NCBI GenBank assembly: GCA_963169105.1
Contig: OY720639.1
Span: 53,239,848 to 53,303,847 of the forward strand
Source of the DNA: Ceriagrion tenellum
Lineage: Eukaryota > Arthropoda > Insecta > Odonata > Coenagrionidae
Length of the DNA: 64,000 nucleotides
Reading direction: 5' to 3'
Shown here: positions 30,492 through 41,879 of the stretch, one piece after another
Position numbering within the stretch: position 1 is the first letter of the stretch
Layout of the letters: each line of letters starts with the position of its first letter
Program-made: the position numbers and the translations under genes
Notes under the pieces: generated by a model
Databases searched by the model: none
Seen by the model: the letters and a program-made list of their open reading frames with translations, nothing else
What the model was told of the DNA's origin: nothing

Positions 30492-30962
30492 AGCAGTTTG
30501 AGCGAAATATCATTTCACCTAGAATTCAAGTGACTTTGGTCTAATTTCCCAGCTCTTTTACATGGGAAATGGTACGTGTATGCACTCCAGAGAGACCTTA
30601 TTTAAAAAAAATGAGGGATTTCTAACACCTTGAATTTGTCATAAATTGTGTAGTTTGTATGCTTCCTCAACTTTCTTTTAAATAAATCATAATGTCACGG
30701 CAGTATTTTTTGGCAGAAGCATAAGCACACATTACATAAGGAAGGAATTTTTAACGTACTGTGCGAAAAAAAATGAGTCAAGTTCACGACTTATGGAGAT
30801 ATTTTATTTAATAACTTAGAATTTCAGTCATATAAAAGCATATTATTCCACAATTAATATTACAATGTGTACTTCATGCTTCCTACAGTGCTGAAACTAA
30901 AGCGTAAAATTCGAATATTGTCCCTGTTATGACTAGGGAACTATCTCGATCAAACTACCTTA
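30492..30962 (-). mobile_element. TIR element, family 1, copy A
   Basis: Ends are GCAGTTTGAGCGAAATATC at left and GATCAAACTACCTT at right, inverted forms of AAGGTAGTTTGANCGA. Internal blocks (CCCTAGTCATAACAGGG, TCCCTCATTTTTTTT, ACGTACCATTTCCCATGTAA on the minus strand) recur at 44.6, 47.2 and 56.5 kb. No coding capacity. A decayed second copy, also minus, precedes it (about 30,270-30,445). Confidence 0.65.
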
Positions 30963-31169
30963 AAACACGTTTCAATGCAGTTGCCTTTTTCATACTTCCT
31001 GCAATTCCCCTGAAAACTCAAATAGGTAATTTCAAATGACTTCGTGAAAAAAAATCGCTCGGGAAGATTAGTTGGATATGTTAATATAATCTGATATACC
31101 CACGAGATACGTTTTCCTGTAACACGAAAATGCAGAGAATGACATTTACTTCATTCTTCTGAGAGGAAT

Positions 31170-31620
31170 CTCCTTAAAGGGATGGGGGTTTGCTGGAGGT
31201 AGGATTGAGGGTGAGACGGGGGAGGGGGGAGGAAATGAGCAGGAGGAGGCGGGGGGAACTCGCCCTTCCCCCTCCACCCCAGCCATTCCATCCCTGTCCT
31301 CCTCCCCCCACTCCTCCAACCGACGACTAACCTCTCCCCTCCCCCTCTATCCCAGCCCCCCCCTCTCCACACACCGACCGCCCCCCTCTCCCACCTGCTT
31401 CACCAATTGGGCAATGGGTGCGCATTCCGATGCGATATCTCCTCGGGATCGAACAAACCCTCCCACATTCCTTCGACCCCTCCCCTCCGCCTCCTCTCCC
31501 CACTCTCCCTCCACTCCTCACCCCACACTCCCTCCCCCCCCTCACACCACCTTGCCTTCCCCTCCTTCGCCAACCGACCGACCTGTGACTCTCTTTTCCA
31601 CGAGCCGAAGCGGCGCTGAG
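31170..31620. repeat. C/T-rich (polypyrimidine) tract
   Basis: The plus strand is dominated by C and T with short CCTCC/CCCCT units, so all six frames are spuriously open. On the minus strand a short segment before CAG|GTGGGA (about 31,406) reads RGDIASECAPIAQLVKQ and looks less repetitive, so a small exon cannot be excluded, but no acceptor is visible. Confidence 0.6.
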
Positions 31621-31900
31621 TGGTCTTCTTAAAAGAGTTCCGAGCGGTACACGAAACGAAACGATATTTGTGACGTAAAACGCCGGCGATACCGATCTGC
31701 TACCCGGTCCACGACGCCCGATTTGACAACGGCCGCGTATTCTTTTTCCAGCATCGTTTTTTTATGCTTACTCGGCTCATGGGCATGAACACGACTCTCC
31801 ATAACGCGGGCGCTCGCGTTATTGTTCATTTGTTTAAATTACGATCACGAAATCGTCATTCTTAAAATTTAGCCTGGTGCTAACAATAACTAGTTTCAAA
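31600..31900 (-). promoter_or_regulatory. CpG-dense stretch, candidate 5' region of the gene
   Basis: A 250-bp stretch has many CpGs (runs such as CGCCGGCG, GCGGGCGCTCGCG) and lies where CpG depletion of the gene body ends. It is adjacent to a 450-bp C/T-rich tract at 31,170-31,620. No clear TATA or initiator could be assigned. Confidence 0.3.
31772..31829 (-). CDS. SNCAIP: Possible first coding exon of the synphilin-like gene
   Basis: The ATG at 31,829 sits in an AAACAAATG context that suits insect starts, and its frame runs 66 codons (31829-31629). Within it, CCGA|GTAAGC at 31,772 is a good donor leaving one base, which is what the 22,799 exon needs (it opens with codon positions 2-3). The encoded start is MNNNASARVMESRVHAHEP. 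The surrounding 31.6-31.83 kb is rich in CpG, unlike the gene body. Against it: the intron would be about 9 kb, no similarity to the vertebrate N-terminus is visible, and the longer reading frame could itself be an unrelated exon or chance. An alternative start is the ATG at 22,821. Confidence 0.33.
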
Positions 31901-34900
31901 ATTAACATTACTGTTGTTGGATTCACTTCGTAGTTCTGAACTTAGGTATTCATAATAAAATATAGATAATAATTAAATAATAGACCCTAATTTACTACAG
32001 TATAAACTACTAAATTAACCGCAACACTTTCCTACAGTTAAAAAAGGAGGAAAAATACTGATTATTTTATTTAGCAGTTAACACAAACTAGTTTCATTTA
32101 ACGAAGTACGTTATTAGGAAATTAGCTGTGAGCATTGCCATTCTGCGGTTTTGGATAACGATGATGACATCGTAACGGAGGGATAGTTACAACCAAGTCG
32201 GGTTCTTGGCATTACATATTCATATTCAGGTTAAGGATATGTCACGACATATTTCGATTCCCAATATATTTTTCTGCAGGGCAAATAAAAATAAAAGTAA
32301 GGAAGGGACGTCCAATTCAATATCACAACCATGTACCTTCTCACATTTGATTTATTTAAACGACCGGTTTCAGCTTGATAACGTATCTTGTCAGATGCTG
32401 AAACTTAAGTCTCATTACATACACATGGATGGATTTTTTCAGGGAATATTTGTGTACATTGGCAAAAAATAAAAATTTGCGTCATTAAAACAAATTCCAG
32501 TCACTTGCATAAAGACGCGCATGTAAACACAAATTGAAAATAAAGGATGTGCTAATCACCGTTTACTAAGTTTTCACATCGAGAAATCAATTAATGCAAC
32601 GAAAGTAAAGCTCCGAATAGGAATTTATGTCCACGGGAACAAAGATCGTGATAATATCTTTGCCTAATACATATGGCGATTCCCGCAAGAAGATATAGTA
32701 TACAACATAAATGACGAAAAAAACGATACAAATGGATACAAATTTAATATTATGTGTATAAAACTATAATTGTGGTTTGTGGAAGAAATGAAAAAGACAG
32801 TCACCGTCGGGATTTGAAAAAATAGGACAATTTGAAGAATTTTGCAATTAGCTTGTCTGATGTTTTTCTACCCTGCTGCGCTGAACGGCGACAAGAAAAA
32901 GAAGGATTTTCCACGAAAAAAGATTCGCTCCGCAAGTCGAGTGGGATCGCTGACAATACGGAAAGCCTAATATCAAGCAAGATATGGTGTAATTTCAACA
33001 TGACGATGACGGATATTGCGATTTCCCACACGTAAAATAGATTTACCGTACTCCGGTTTCGCTGTACTACACGTATGATGATGATGATGTAGTACATGGG
33101 AGCCTAGGTCGTCAAAAATTTAATTACCGGTAGGAAATTGAAATTTTTCTTTTCATTATCGCTTACAATGTAACAGCTGTCGTAGCAGAGAGAAAAAGCA
33201 GTGATGTAAATTTTACGTGCGACTTCATTTTTTTCCCTGCATGTTTTCCAAGTTACGACCATGTGTAATTTTTTCTTCACTGCTATCATAGTAACTTGAA
33301 ATCAACATGGTAAGACAGACGTTTCTACAGCGGCCATACATGTACTGTATTTCAAACTGAACCAGAACATTACCGAAGTGATTACGAGATATTTCAGAGC
33401 TGATATGTTAAACATCAATACATAAATAAATTGATTAATAAAACTTCAATGTGAAAATTTGCAAAAATTGAAAACCTATATTTTATCACTGCAATATTAA
33501 GATGTTGGCTTCAATAATACACAATGAACTTATGACACTCAATTTATATTGAACCGCCACGCCGCCAACATCTGATGTTATCATCACAACCAAAGGCTCC
33601 TAATATTGTGTATAGACTACGGATAAGAAATACTGCCCTCCGCTGGTGAGGGACAGGTATGTTTAAAAAAAATCATGATGTACCGAACATGGGTGAAAAT
33701 TCTCCCCACACACACACGGTGATCTGCAGGGCACAACGCTTAAGCCGGAACGGAATGCAGATGACAATGAAAGGAAAAATTATGGATGGGAACGCCTTTC
33801 ATGACACACATTTTCATTACTGTCGTCTTTAATCAATTTCTCAACTTCAAATTGTAAAAAAATTATGCTTTTTTCCTATTGTAAGCCTCAAAATCAGGCA
33901 AATAATCCTGCATTTGGCAGACGCCACTGTCCCACAACGGAACCAACACCAGAAAACATGGCAAAAACCCAAAACGTAGGCTCATTGAACGCTATTAACA
34001 GGCGAAAAATTTTTCATGTTTTCCATGAATATTCAACTCCATACTCCGATTCAAACTAAACATAAAAATATATAGAGCTTTTAGTTGACAATTTATCGCG
34101 ATTTCTAGGGCAAGAACATAAAATGGCCAATTGAACAAAAAGATTCCTGACTTGATAGTAATGAAGATATCGCGATGCAAGATTTATTTCGCCTCGTATT
34201 TTTTCGGAAAATATACTTTTCATATTATTTATGTAGCTGAGTAACGACTCATATACGCCGATTACAACCTCTTCCTACGTCATTTACTCACAGAGTAGCA
34301 CGAATGCAGGTATTATGAATTATTCTCGTGACAAATTTCAGTTCAGCGGTCCAGCGTTCCCACAATTAGGCTACTACCAGGGAATTCTTCTTCCCTGCTA
34401 CTACTAGCTCAATTAACGAGATAATCGATCACTACGCCCTATATAACATAAAATTTCTATCATTTGTCTTAAGTACGGCTGTCTAGGCAAAGTACGGCTG
34501 TCTAGGAAAAGCGATTGAGGTGTAGAAATTGGCACAGAAAGAAACGGTGGGTAATTCACAGATAAAACGCATTTCACTATTCAATTTCAAAAATAACCCA
34601 TTTCAAAAAGTTCCAAAAAATCTAATTTAGGACCATTGTCACAAGTAAATATCACATTTAAGCTTCAAATAAATGCTTATTATCAATTAAGAGCCTAGAA
34701 AAAATAATTTATTGTCTGCAAGACGCTGTGATTTCATTAGTTCCCAAATTCAAAATTAAGTCAGACTCACAAGAAAATAATTTCAATCAGATGTTAGACA
34801 TTTTAAGTAATAAAGAGCACTTCTTTTAATTCTCAATAAAAAATATTTGAAATTAAAGATCACCTAACCATAAGTCATGGAGTTTTAGACGAAAATTTTT

Positions 34901-37900
34901 ATTCTATTTGAACAGGTCAAACATTTTTGTATTGTAAATGACAGATAATGGGCACTTGGGCCCACTTGAAATTTGGATGGGAAAATGGGAGAATGTTGGT
35001 TGAAGACATAACAGCTAGTTTTCACATCATCGCTTAAGTGGATTTCCAACTGCTGCCTCTTCATAGCCATTGCGGAACGCAATGAGTTTTATAGTAGTCA
35101 GTTCTTCCTCAAAACCTTCTTGAAAAAAGGTAATGGAGTTAAAGCGATGCATCGTCGCTTGGAATGTCGCCCATTTATAGGAATAGTTATGACTTGAATC
35201 ATTAGACATAATTCCATCATTAAAATATTTTCCGGAAGAAAGAAAAACTTTGGTATAGTGTCCTTCAATATGGTTTAATCTAATAACATCTTAGTTCTTA
35301 CACCGACTTCCACCGAATTTTCGTGTTAGGTAATATTTTTGAGTATTTTGAAAATGAATAACGTAGGAAGTTACAACGTGTCTACTTCTTATCGCTATGG
35401 ATCATTGCCACCAATCTGGCTCGTCGCAATTAATTTTAACCATTTATTCAGACCGATAATCAACCCATGTCAACCACAAAGAGTAAATTTATTTATTCAT
35501 TGGCTGTTCAATCCTAAGATTGGCAAGACTGCAGCCCTCCATCCTTCCACATCTAATGCTAGTTCTCTTACTCCCTGGTAGCTCTTTTTGAGTACTTTCC
35601 TCTTTATTTGGTCCATGTACTTATTCCAGGGTCTTCCTCTGGGGAATTTTCCTTCAATTTTTCCGTCAATCTAAAATTTTATGAGAAATAGATTGTACAA
35701 GCAGGCTATCACCTTCAAATGGTAGTTTTTCTGGAAATTCTGACGTGCCTAGTTAAAGGAAAACTAAAAATTACCATTGGGTTAAAAGCTAAAAGGGTTT
35801 GATCCTTCGTCCCTATTCCGTAGCCAACTCCGATCACCGAGACGCGGCGGCGCGCACGAATTATGACTTAATTATTTTTAACCTTACTAAAAGATGGAGC
35901 ACATTAAATTTCAGCAGGGCGACGAAAAAAATGAACTGTTTCATTGGATTAAAATGGCCCTCCCAATGTGACATTCAAAATTCTTCTCCATGTAACAATT
36001 AGTAAACACATGGGTGGGTTGGGATAAAAACTTCAATAATTAACAAGACATTTCGCTTTGATGATGTTAAATTGGTCATTCAACCTCAGACTTACTAAAA
36101 AAGACTAGTAAGTGCCTCGGGCATAAGTAAGTTCCCATTCTAAGTTTACGCAGTGGATGCCAAGTAAATAATAATTTTCGTTCTCGAAGTAGCGCATAAA
36201 ATTTAGAATATGAAGCCAAAAATACCAATATTAGGTAAAAATAAATCGAATACAAAACTCGAACGCAAGAATTCAAATCTATGTTCTTTCAGCCATCCGA
36301 TAGTAAAATGTCCAATTATATTTCATTGGTGCAAGTTAGTTTGAAAGCAAATATAAGAAATCCCTGGACCGAATCCAATACTATTCTTATCACTTTCCTT
36401 ATCTTTTTCACGTAATTAATGTTGGTAAATAAAAAAGGCCCACATATGGGGACCAGTGGCCTTTATGGCTTCTTAATATTACTAATTAAGCATCCTAACA
36501 AGTCCCAAAAACAAAATACGTGTGCCTAACTTTATTCGACTACGCCAAGGTATTGGAATTCTGTCACGTTCAAATTAATGGAATTTCAGTTTACGAGATA
36601 CCGATTATTTAATGCACGAATAGTAGCAAATCTTACCTTTTAGCAGCCTACAACAACAGAAAGCCTGTATTAAAAATATTTACAAATGTAATAAGTATTC
36701 CTTCACCGGAAAATAAATATGTTGTTTTTATTATTAATTACAATCTCTGGTCCCGAGGTCATTAAAGAGTGGGTTACATAATATGAAAAGAGCACGTCCA
36801 CTATTAACAAAGAATGTCCACAATAACAAACGGGGATAGCGTTCGTCAGTTGCAAGTATAGGCAACAGGGTCATTTCATTCAATATCAACTATATTCATA
36901 ACTCGACCTTCTTAAGTATTCACTAAATAATGTATCAAATAAATCAGAGACTTTTTATGTCTATCATCGATTGTTGAGTTATAATCCAATTAAAATCAAC
37001 AAAGCAACACAATGTTCATTTGCGGGGAATAATTATATTCTTATATCATTAAAACAAGAAAATATAAGATGCGGACACAGGTGTCTTTCCAAAGGTCTTC
37101 AATCGGGCTTAATTGTATACACAACACTAGAGCATACGTTAAAATTATTTGAGGCTATCTCTTAGAACAGTAAGGTTTTGATGGAAGCAGATATGCCTGA
37201 ACGGTTTACAGCGACAGTGCAATTTTTTAAAACAAATAACCTCTAATTAAATCTTTAACTCAGTATCTTCAACTATAATTTATAAATTTAACGATTCATT
37301 TATTATATATATGCTCGTATGTATCCCTTCTTTAACAAACTTTCTGAATACTTCATTAAGTATAGGACCGCAGTGGAATCAACATGAAAATATATTCAAC
37401 ACAAGATTATTTCACCATGATTTCCACTATCGCAGAGATACCACAATCCACATGGCAGCACATTGTCGAAGTCTCCCGCTGATCAGACCAAGTGAACAAT
37501 ATAAAATTGATCTGCTATGTTAGGCACGATGAACTGTTGTCCTGGTCAAAGGTTTTGCTGTAAACTGAGATTTTGTTCTTGCTCGGTAATGACTCATAAC
37601 GTTTACACTGTCAGGTAATACTGTGTCGAAGCAGGCTCAACACCACTATGGTGCGACTTCTCACGAGGCATACAATATTAGTTCCAGTTCAAAGTCGAGC
37701 CCTGCACCTCAAAACACCACTGAACGAGAATCAAAAAGCAGTAGAATGGACAATACAATGTTATACTGCGAAGGAAGTGTGTGTCAGGTTGAAGAACATC
37801 CTTACATGCAATGCACAGGTTTTGGCTCATACTTCGATAAATAAGGGATAGAAAATCATGCGGGAGAGAAAATCATCACGCAGTGTAAGATGCAAACAGG

Positions 37901-38280
37901 TAATTATGTCAAAATCAAGTGATTCATTACTACCGCCTTGCCCACAATACCGCAGCTAGCATCGTTTTCGGTAAAATATTCAAATATAAAATCCCCCCTT
38001 TACTTTATAATCCGAAAAATAACAAATATTACATTTGTGTACTCAAAATCATCGTTTGCTTTCTACGTCAATAAGCTGAAGTCGCAATCTTTGCCGCATT
38101 TGATGGAGTGGCATCAAAGTTCACCGGATATCGAGCGAGCAATGCTAGCAAGGAAAAAAAAATTCGAATCAAACCGTGATGTCAATTTACGTCATGGCAC
38201 ATCGGAAAAACTTGTCCATTGCAACGCTGCGAAGACTATATGGATCACATTCATTATTTGCCACATCTAAATCAAAAAAT
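31900..38280. other. Intergenic DNA, mostly unassigned
   Basis: CpG-rich compared with the gene body. Recognised pieces are a PLE-type terminal fragment at 32,355-32,405 (AACGACCGGTTTCAGC), an 18-bp tandem duplication GTACGGCTGTCTAGG at 34,473-34,504, and the LINE fragment at 35.5 kb. Other short frames have no motif. Confidence 0.5.
35505..35690 (-). pseudogene. RTE-type LINE C-terminal fragment
   Basis: Uninterrupted minus translation IDGKIEGKFPRGRPWNKYMD continues as QIKRKVLKKSYQGVRELALD, then VEGWRAAVLPILGLN and a stop. This matches the GRPR..W.D...D.....SY......A.DR..WR end of RTE/craniofacial-development-protein-2-like LINE proteins. Only the last 60 residues remain. Confidence 0.75.
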
Positions 38281-38610
38281 AAACTCCGCCATAGCCTGTC
38301 CCAAGCCAGGATGTGAAAGGAGGAGGGATAGAGGAATAAAGACCTCTTTAAAAAACCAGGGTTCATCTGGCCCGGATGATAGCACCCTGTGAGGGCTCCT
38401 GCCTAGGATTACAGGTGAAAAACGGTCAACGGCTCCTGGTGGATATCCAAGCAGAAAGGCGGAAGAACCAAATAAAGGGAAGGCTGATCTCTACAGGTGT
38501 GGCAAGCAATCAGCCTAGGGGATGAACACCCCACAATCAAAATACCTGGACCTCCAGGTTGGGGGTTAGGCAATTGGGCCAGCACCCCAGTGCTCGGAAA
38601 AATCTGAAAA

Positions 38611-39632
38611 ATGCTAAAACAATCCAATAAAAAGGAGCCTCGGATACCGGATAGTTCAAATATACAACGACTTAGGCAAAGGAAATGGACCATGAATTTT
38701 GGAACTTGGAACGTGCAGACTTTGACAGGAAAAATGGAAGAAATCACAGAAAGCCTGGATAAAATGAAGATGGATGTGGTTGCCCTGACAGAGACCAAGA
38801 AAAAAGGAGAAGGTTCAGAAAAAGTAGGGAATTACATTCATTTATATAGTGGAGTCCCAAAACAAGAGCGAGCAAAAAGAGGAGTGTCTCTTCTAATTAA
38901 GAAAAAACTGAAAGATAAAATCACAAATTGGCAAAGTATAGATGAAAGAATCATTACAGTAAACCTAAACTATCTTGGACATAGATTAACAGCTATGCAC
39001 CTAATGAAGATGAAATTATGGAAGAACAAAAAGACAAATTTCAGAAAATTTGGAATGACCTTTTGAGAGACGTGGGAAAAAATCGGGAAATAATTATACT
39101 AGGAGACATGAATGTGAGAATAGGCAGACAACAGAAACACCCGGTAGACGGAAAATATGGAGAGGATCACATAAAAAACAACGGCCAGAGACTGATCGAC
39201 ATCTGCGATATACATGGATTGAAAATTATGAACGGATGGTTTGAACACGAAACAAAACATAAATACAGATGGCGAGAAGAAAACCGACAACGATATTCCA
39301 TAATAGACTACGTTATCATGAAACAAGAGACCAGACTGAAAGCGCAAGACGTTCGAGTATACAGAGGCGTGGACTGTGGAAGTGATCATTACTTTATAAA
39401 AGCAAAAATTTTGTGTCCACAGATAGCAAATAACAGAAGTAATAAACACAAACACGAAACCCCTAATAAAGCTCTTACAGCACATTATAATTTAGAAAGT
39501 CTGAATCAAGAAAGTGTGCGAACCTTGTACCGAAACAGATTAGACAATACATATACTAGTTATGGATATTACAAATATATCCACAGAAGAGTTACATGGT
39601 CATCTTGTGAAAGCTATTCACACGACAGCTAA
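38611..39632 (+). pseudogene. RTE endonuclease (EEP family), frameshifted
   Basis: Two overlapping frames (38,611-39,066 and 39,018-39,632) give one apurinic-like endonuclease domain. Motifs in order are FGTWNVQTLTGK, VVALTETKK (metal-binding Glu), ILGDMNVRIG, YSIIDYVI and GSDHYFIKA (catalytic Asp-His). This nuclease nicks target DNA to prime reverse transcription. All motifs are present, but a frameshift between about 39,000 and 39,060 breaks the protein. The overlapping minus frames are shadows. Confidence 0.85.
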
Positions 39633-40507
39633 AGAAGATCTGGGAATGAAAGTGAAATATACGATGAATCACCAAAGCTGCTGGAATGAAGAGTTAGAAA
39701 GTTTAAAACAAGCCAAACAAGAGCTTTACAAGAATTGGATAAACTCAAATGGGACTGAAGATAGAATGCGGTGAAAGGATGCCCAGGTAAAATTTAGAAG
39801 AAAGGTATTGCGATATAAAAATTAAAAGTGGGACGAAGTATGTAAAAGAATAAATAGCTATGTAGGAGGGAAACAATCAAGGGAGGCATGGAAGGTACTT
39901 AAAAAACTAAGAAAACAGAAGAGGAATGGACATTTTCTAAGCATTATACCAACAGACAGTTTAAGTAGCTACTACCAAGATTTGCCCCAAGAAAACAGAC
40001 CACAATACAAGGAAGCAATTAGAAATACCAATCAAACTCACGACGAAAAATTAGAAATCTCCGAGGAAGACGTACTGAAGGCAATCAGAAAAATAAAGAC
40101 TGGTACCTCCCCTGGACCGGAAAATATTTGCATTGAGTTGGTGAAAGAGCCATCAAAATATTACTGTAACTACTAACGACGTTAATAAATAAATATTTAA
40201 AGGGAGAAAACCCCCCAAATGACTGGAAAAAATCATGGATAGTATCAATTCATAAGAAAGGCCCAAAAGACCAGCCCAAAAACTATAGGGGAATAGCAAT
40301 CACCAGCACATTAAGCAGAATATACGGTAGAATATTGACGCGGCTTATTGATGAAGAGTATAGGCAATTTGAAAGTGAAGAACAATCCGGATTTAGGGAA
40401 GGACGCTCAACAATAGATAACGCTTTTTGTTTGACGCAAATCATAGAAAAAAGGAGAGCTACTGACCGAGAAGTGCATTTCATATTCATTGATATCACAA
40501 ACGCTTA
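39562..40507 (+). pseudogene. RTE reverse transcriptase, truncated
   Basis: Linker frame 39,562-39,774 (HQSCWNEELESLKQAKQEL) ends in a stop. Further on come EDVLKAIRKIKTGTSPGPEN, WIVSIHKKGPKDQPKNYRGI, EQSGFREGRSTIDNAF and FIFIDITNAYG (motif A, with its Asp). The YADD catalytic motif and thumb are missing because the element is cut at about 40,507. Another frameshift lies near 40,170-40,200. Inactive. Confidence 0.85.
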
Positions 40508-40850
40508 TGGAGGCAATTGAAATTGAAAAAGTAGCAGACAATTTCAATAGAGATGATGGGCATAGACTGAACACCACTTGGAAAAGACTCATACGCAAAA
40601 GCGCGCCAAAATCGGGGTCCTCGACGCTAATTGGTCGCGCCACTGCTAGGCCAACCTGAGGATGGTATATATACAGGGCCATTTCCATCTGTTGGCACTC
40701 AGACCTGATCTGAAGATGTGGCCAACATAGGCCACGAAACATCATCTGAATAAAACTTGACGCAGCTAACCCGAAAACAATGGAGAGAACTGCAATCCAG
40801 CGCTGCGAAAGCCTCAAACAGAAATTCTACGTCCACCCTCAAATATCTTT
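40508..40850 (+). mobile_element. Penelope-like element 3' end fused to the RTE
   Basis: Translation from about 40,505 reads EAIEIEKVADNFNRDDGHRL then NTTWKRLIRKS, the usual extreme C-terminus of PLE GIY-YIG proteins (.EAIEI....NN.NR.DG..L..TW). The terminal repeat follows, with CTGAAGA (40,710-40,716), a six-pair stem GTGGCC/GGCCAC and GAAAC (40,736-40,740). So a 5'-truncated PLE begins inside the RTE. Confidence 0.65.
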
Positions 40851-41600
40851 CCCCCCCTTTTATCCCCATTCTCACCTCCTAACTTTCCACCCACACCATT
40901 TCCTCTCAGATTCGCATATATTTGCCCAAAAACTGATACATCAGGGTGTACCTTAAGTTGGCATATCTGTAGAAACCGTATGCATATACATTCTAAGATA
41001 AATTGTGGATGTCACGAAGGGTTTCACAACTTTGTTTAGGATATCTAGTTCGTGGAAATCAGGAAAAACAGTGTATCCGACACAGCGGGACCAAACACTT
41101 ATATCAGTGATGTATATTGAAGGGTAAAACGATAAGGCTACAGATGGGCAACTCCTTTGGACATTCCGGGCTCACTCCACTTAATATCCTGAAATCACAT
41201 TCCTTCAGTGGAATCCACAGCGGTGAAGTGGAAGGAACTCCTCCAGCAGTCCCTGAATGGGTGACTGTTACAATCAGTTATGGTGCCAGCTGAAGCATAA
41301 ACACACTCTCGTAGTAGGTATCCCAACTAAGGCGACATATTCGGGGAGGATTAGCGAAGGAGTAATCCTACCTCACCTACCAGCAAAATAAATATCACCT
41401 ACCTCACCTACCAAAACCACACCTACCAGTAAAAATAAATATAATGCATGCAAAATTCTACCTTTCTGTTGACAGCGGTCCACACGTTACTTGAGGTCTT
41501 CCATTACACATTTCCAGGGGCACACATACTGACACAGAGCGATACAAATTTTTCGCGCAGTGAGTATTGACATCTTTTGAATTTTCTCATCATGGAAACG
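40851..41600. other. Unassigned intergenic DNA
   Basis: No frame or repeat recognised; CpG frequent. Confidence 0.5.
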
Positions 41601-41628
41601 AGCGCCGGGTGTGAATGTTTGGCCACAA

Positions 41629-41865
41629 GGGCGTACCCAGGAGCAAAACTAGGGGAAGCCATGGTCGTTCAGGTTGTAACATGTTAGCACGGAAAAGGCG
41701 AATGAGACCAAAATTTTAAGAAAATTATATATCATTAAAGCAGTGCTTTATTAGTTATTACAATTATTTGCTTGAAAAAAAATAATTTTTATTCTAGTAA
41801 CATGTCTTATACATGCTTGTAAGGGGGGGGGCTACCCCCCCCCCCGCCCCTCGCTAGGTACGCTC
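41629..41865. mobile_element. 237-bp insertion with 14-bp target duplication
   Basis: ATGTTTGGCCACAA occurs at 41,615-41,628 and again at 41,866-41,879. The insert starts GGGCGTACCCAGGAGC and ends CTCGCTAGGTACGCTC, roughly inverted, with a G9 run then a C-rich run near its right end. A 14-bp exact duplication indicates an insertion, of the length usual for retroposition. Similar GCGTAGCCAGG-G(n) ends occur at 43,398, 47,641 and 49,527. Confidence 0.7.
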
Positions 41866-41879
41866 ATGTTTGGCCACAA

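Larger units (their letters stand above)
38283..40507 (+). mobile_element. RTE-type LINE, intact 5' part, 3' truncated
   Basis: The 5' leader (38,283-38,610) is followed by endonuclease and reverse-transcriptase coding sequence broken by frameshifts. The copy ends abruptly at about 40,507 inside the reverse transcriptase, where PLE sequence begins. LINEs are usually 5'-truncated, so a lost 3' end points to later deletion or insertion. Confidence 0.8.

Noticed and set aside
31151..31632. Open frames in the C/T-rich tract
   Set aside because: Low-complexity composition explains openness on both strands; only a short possible exon is left as an open question.
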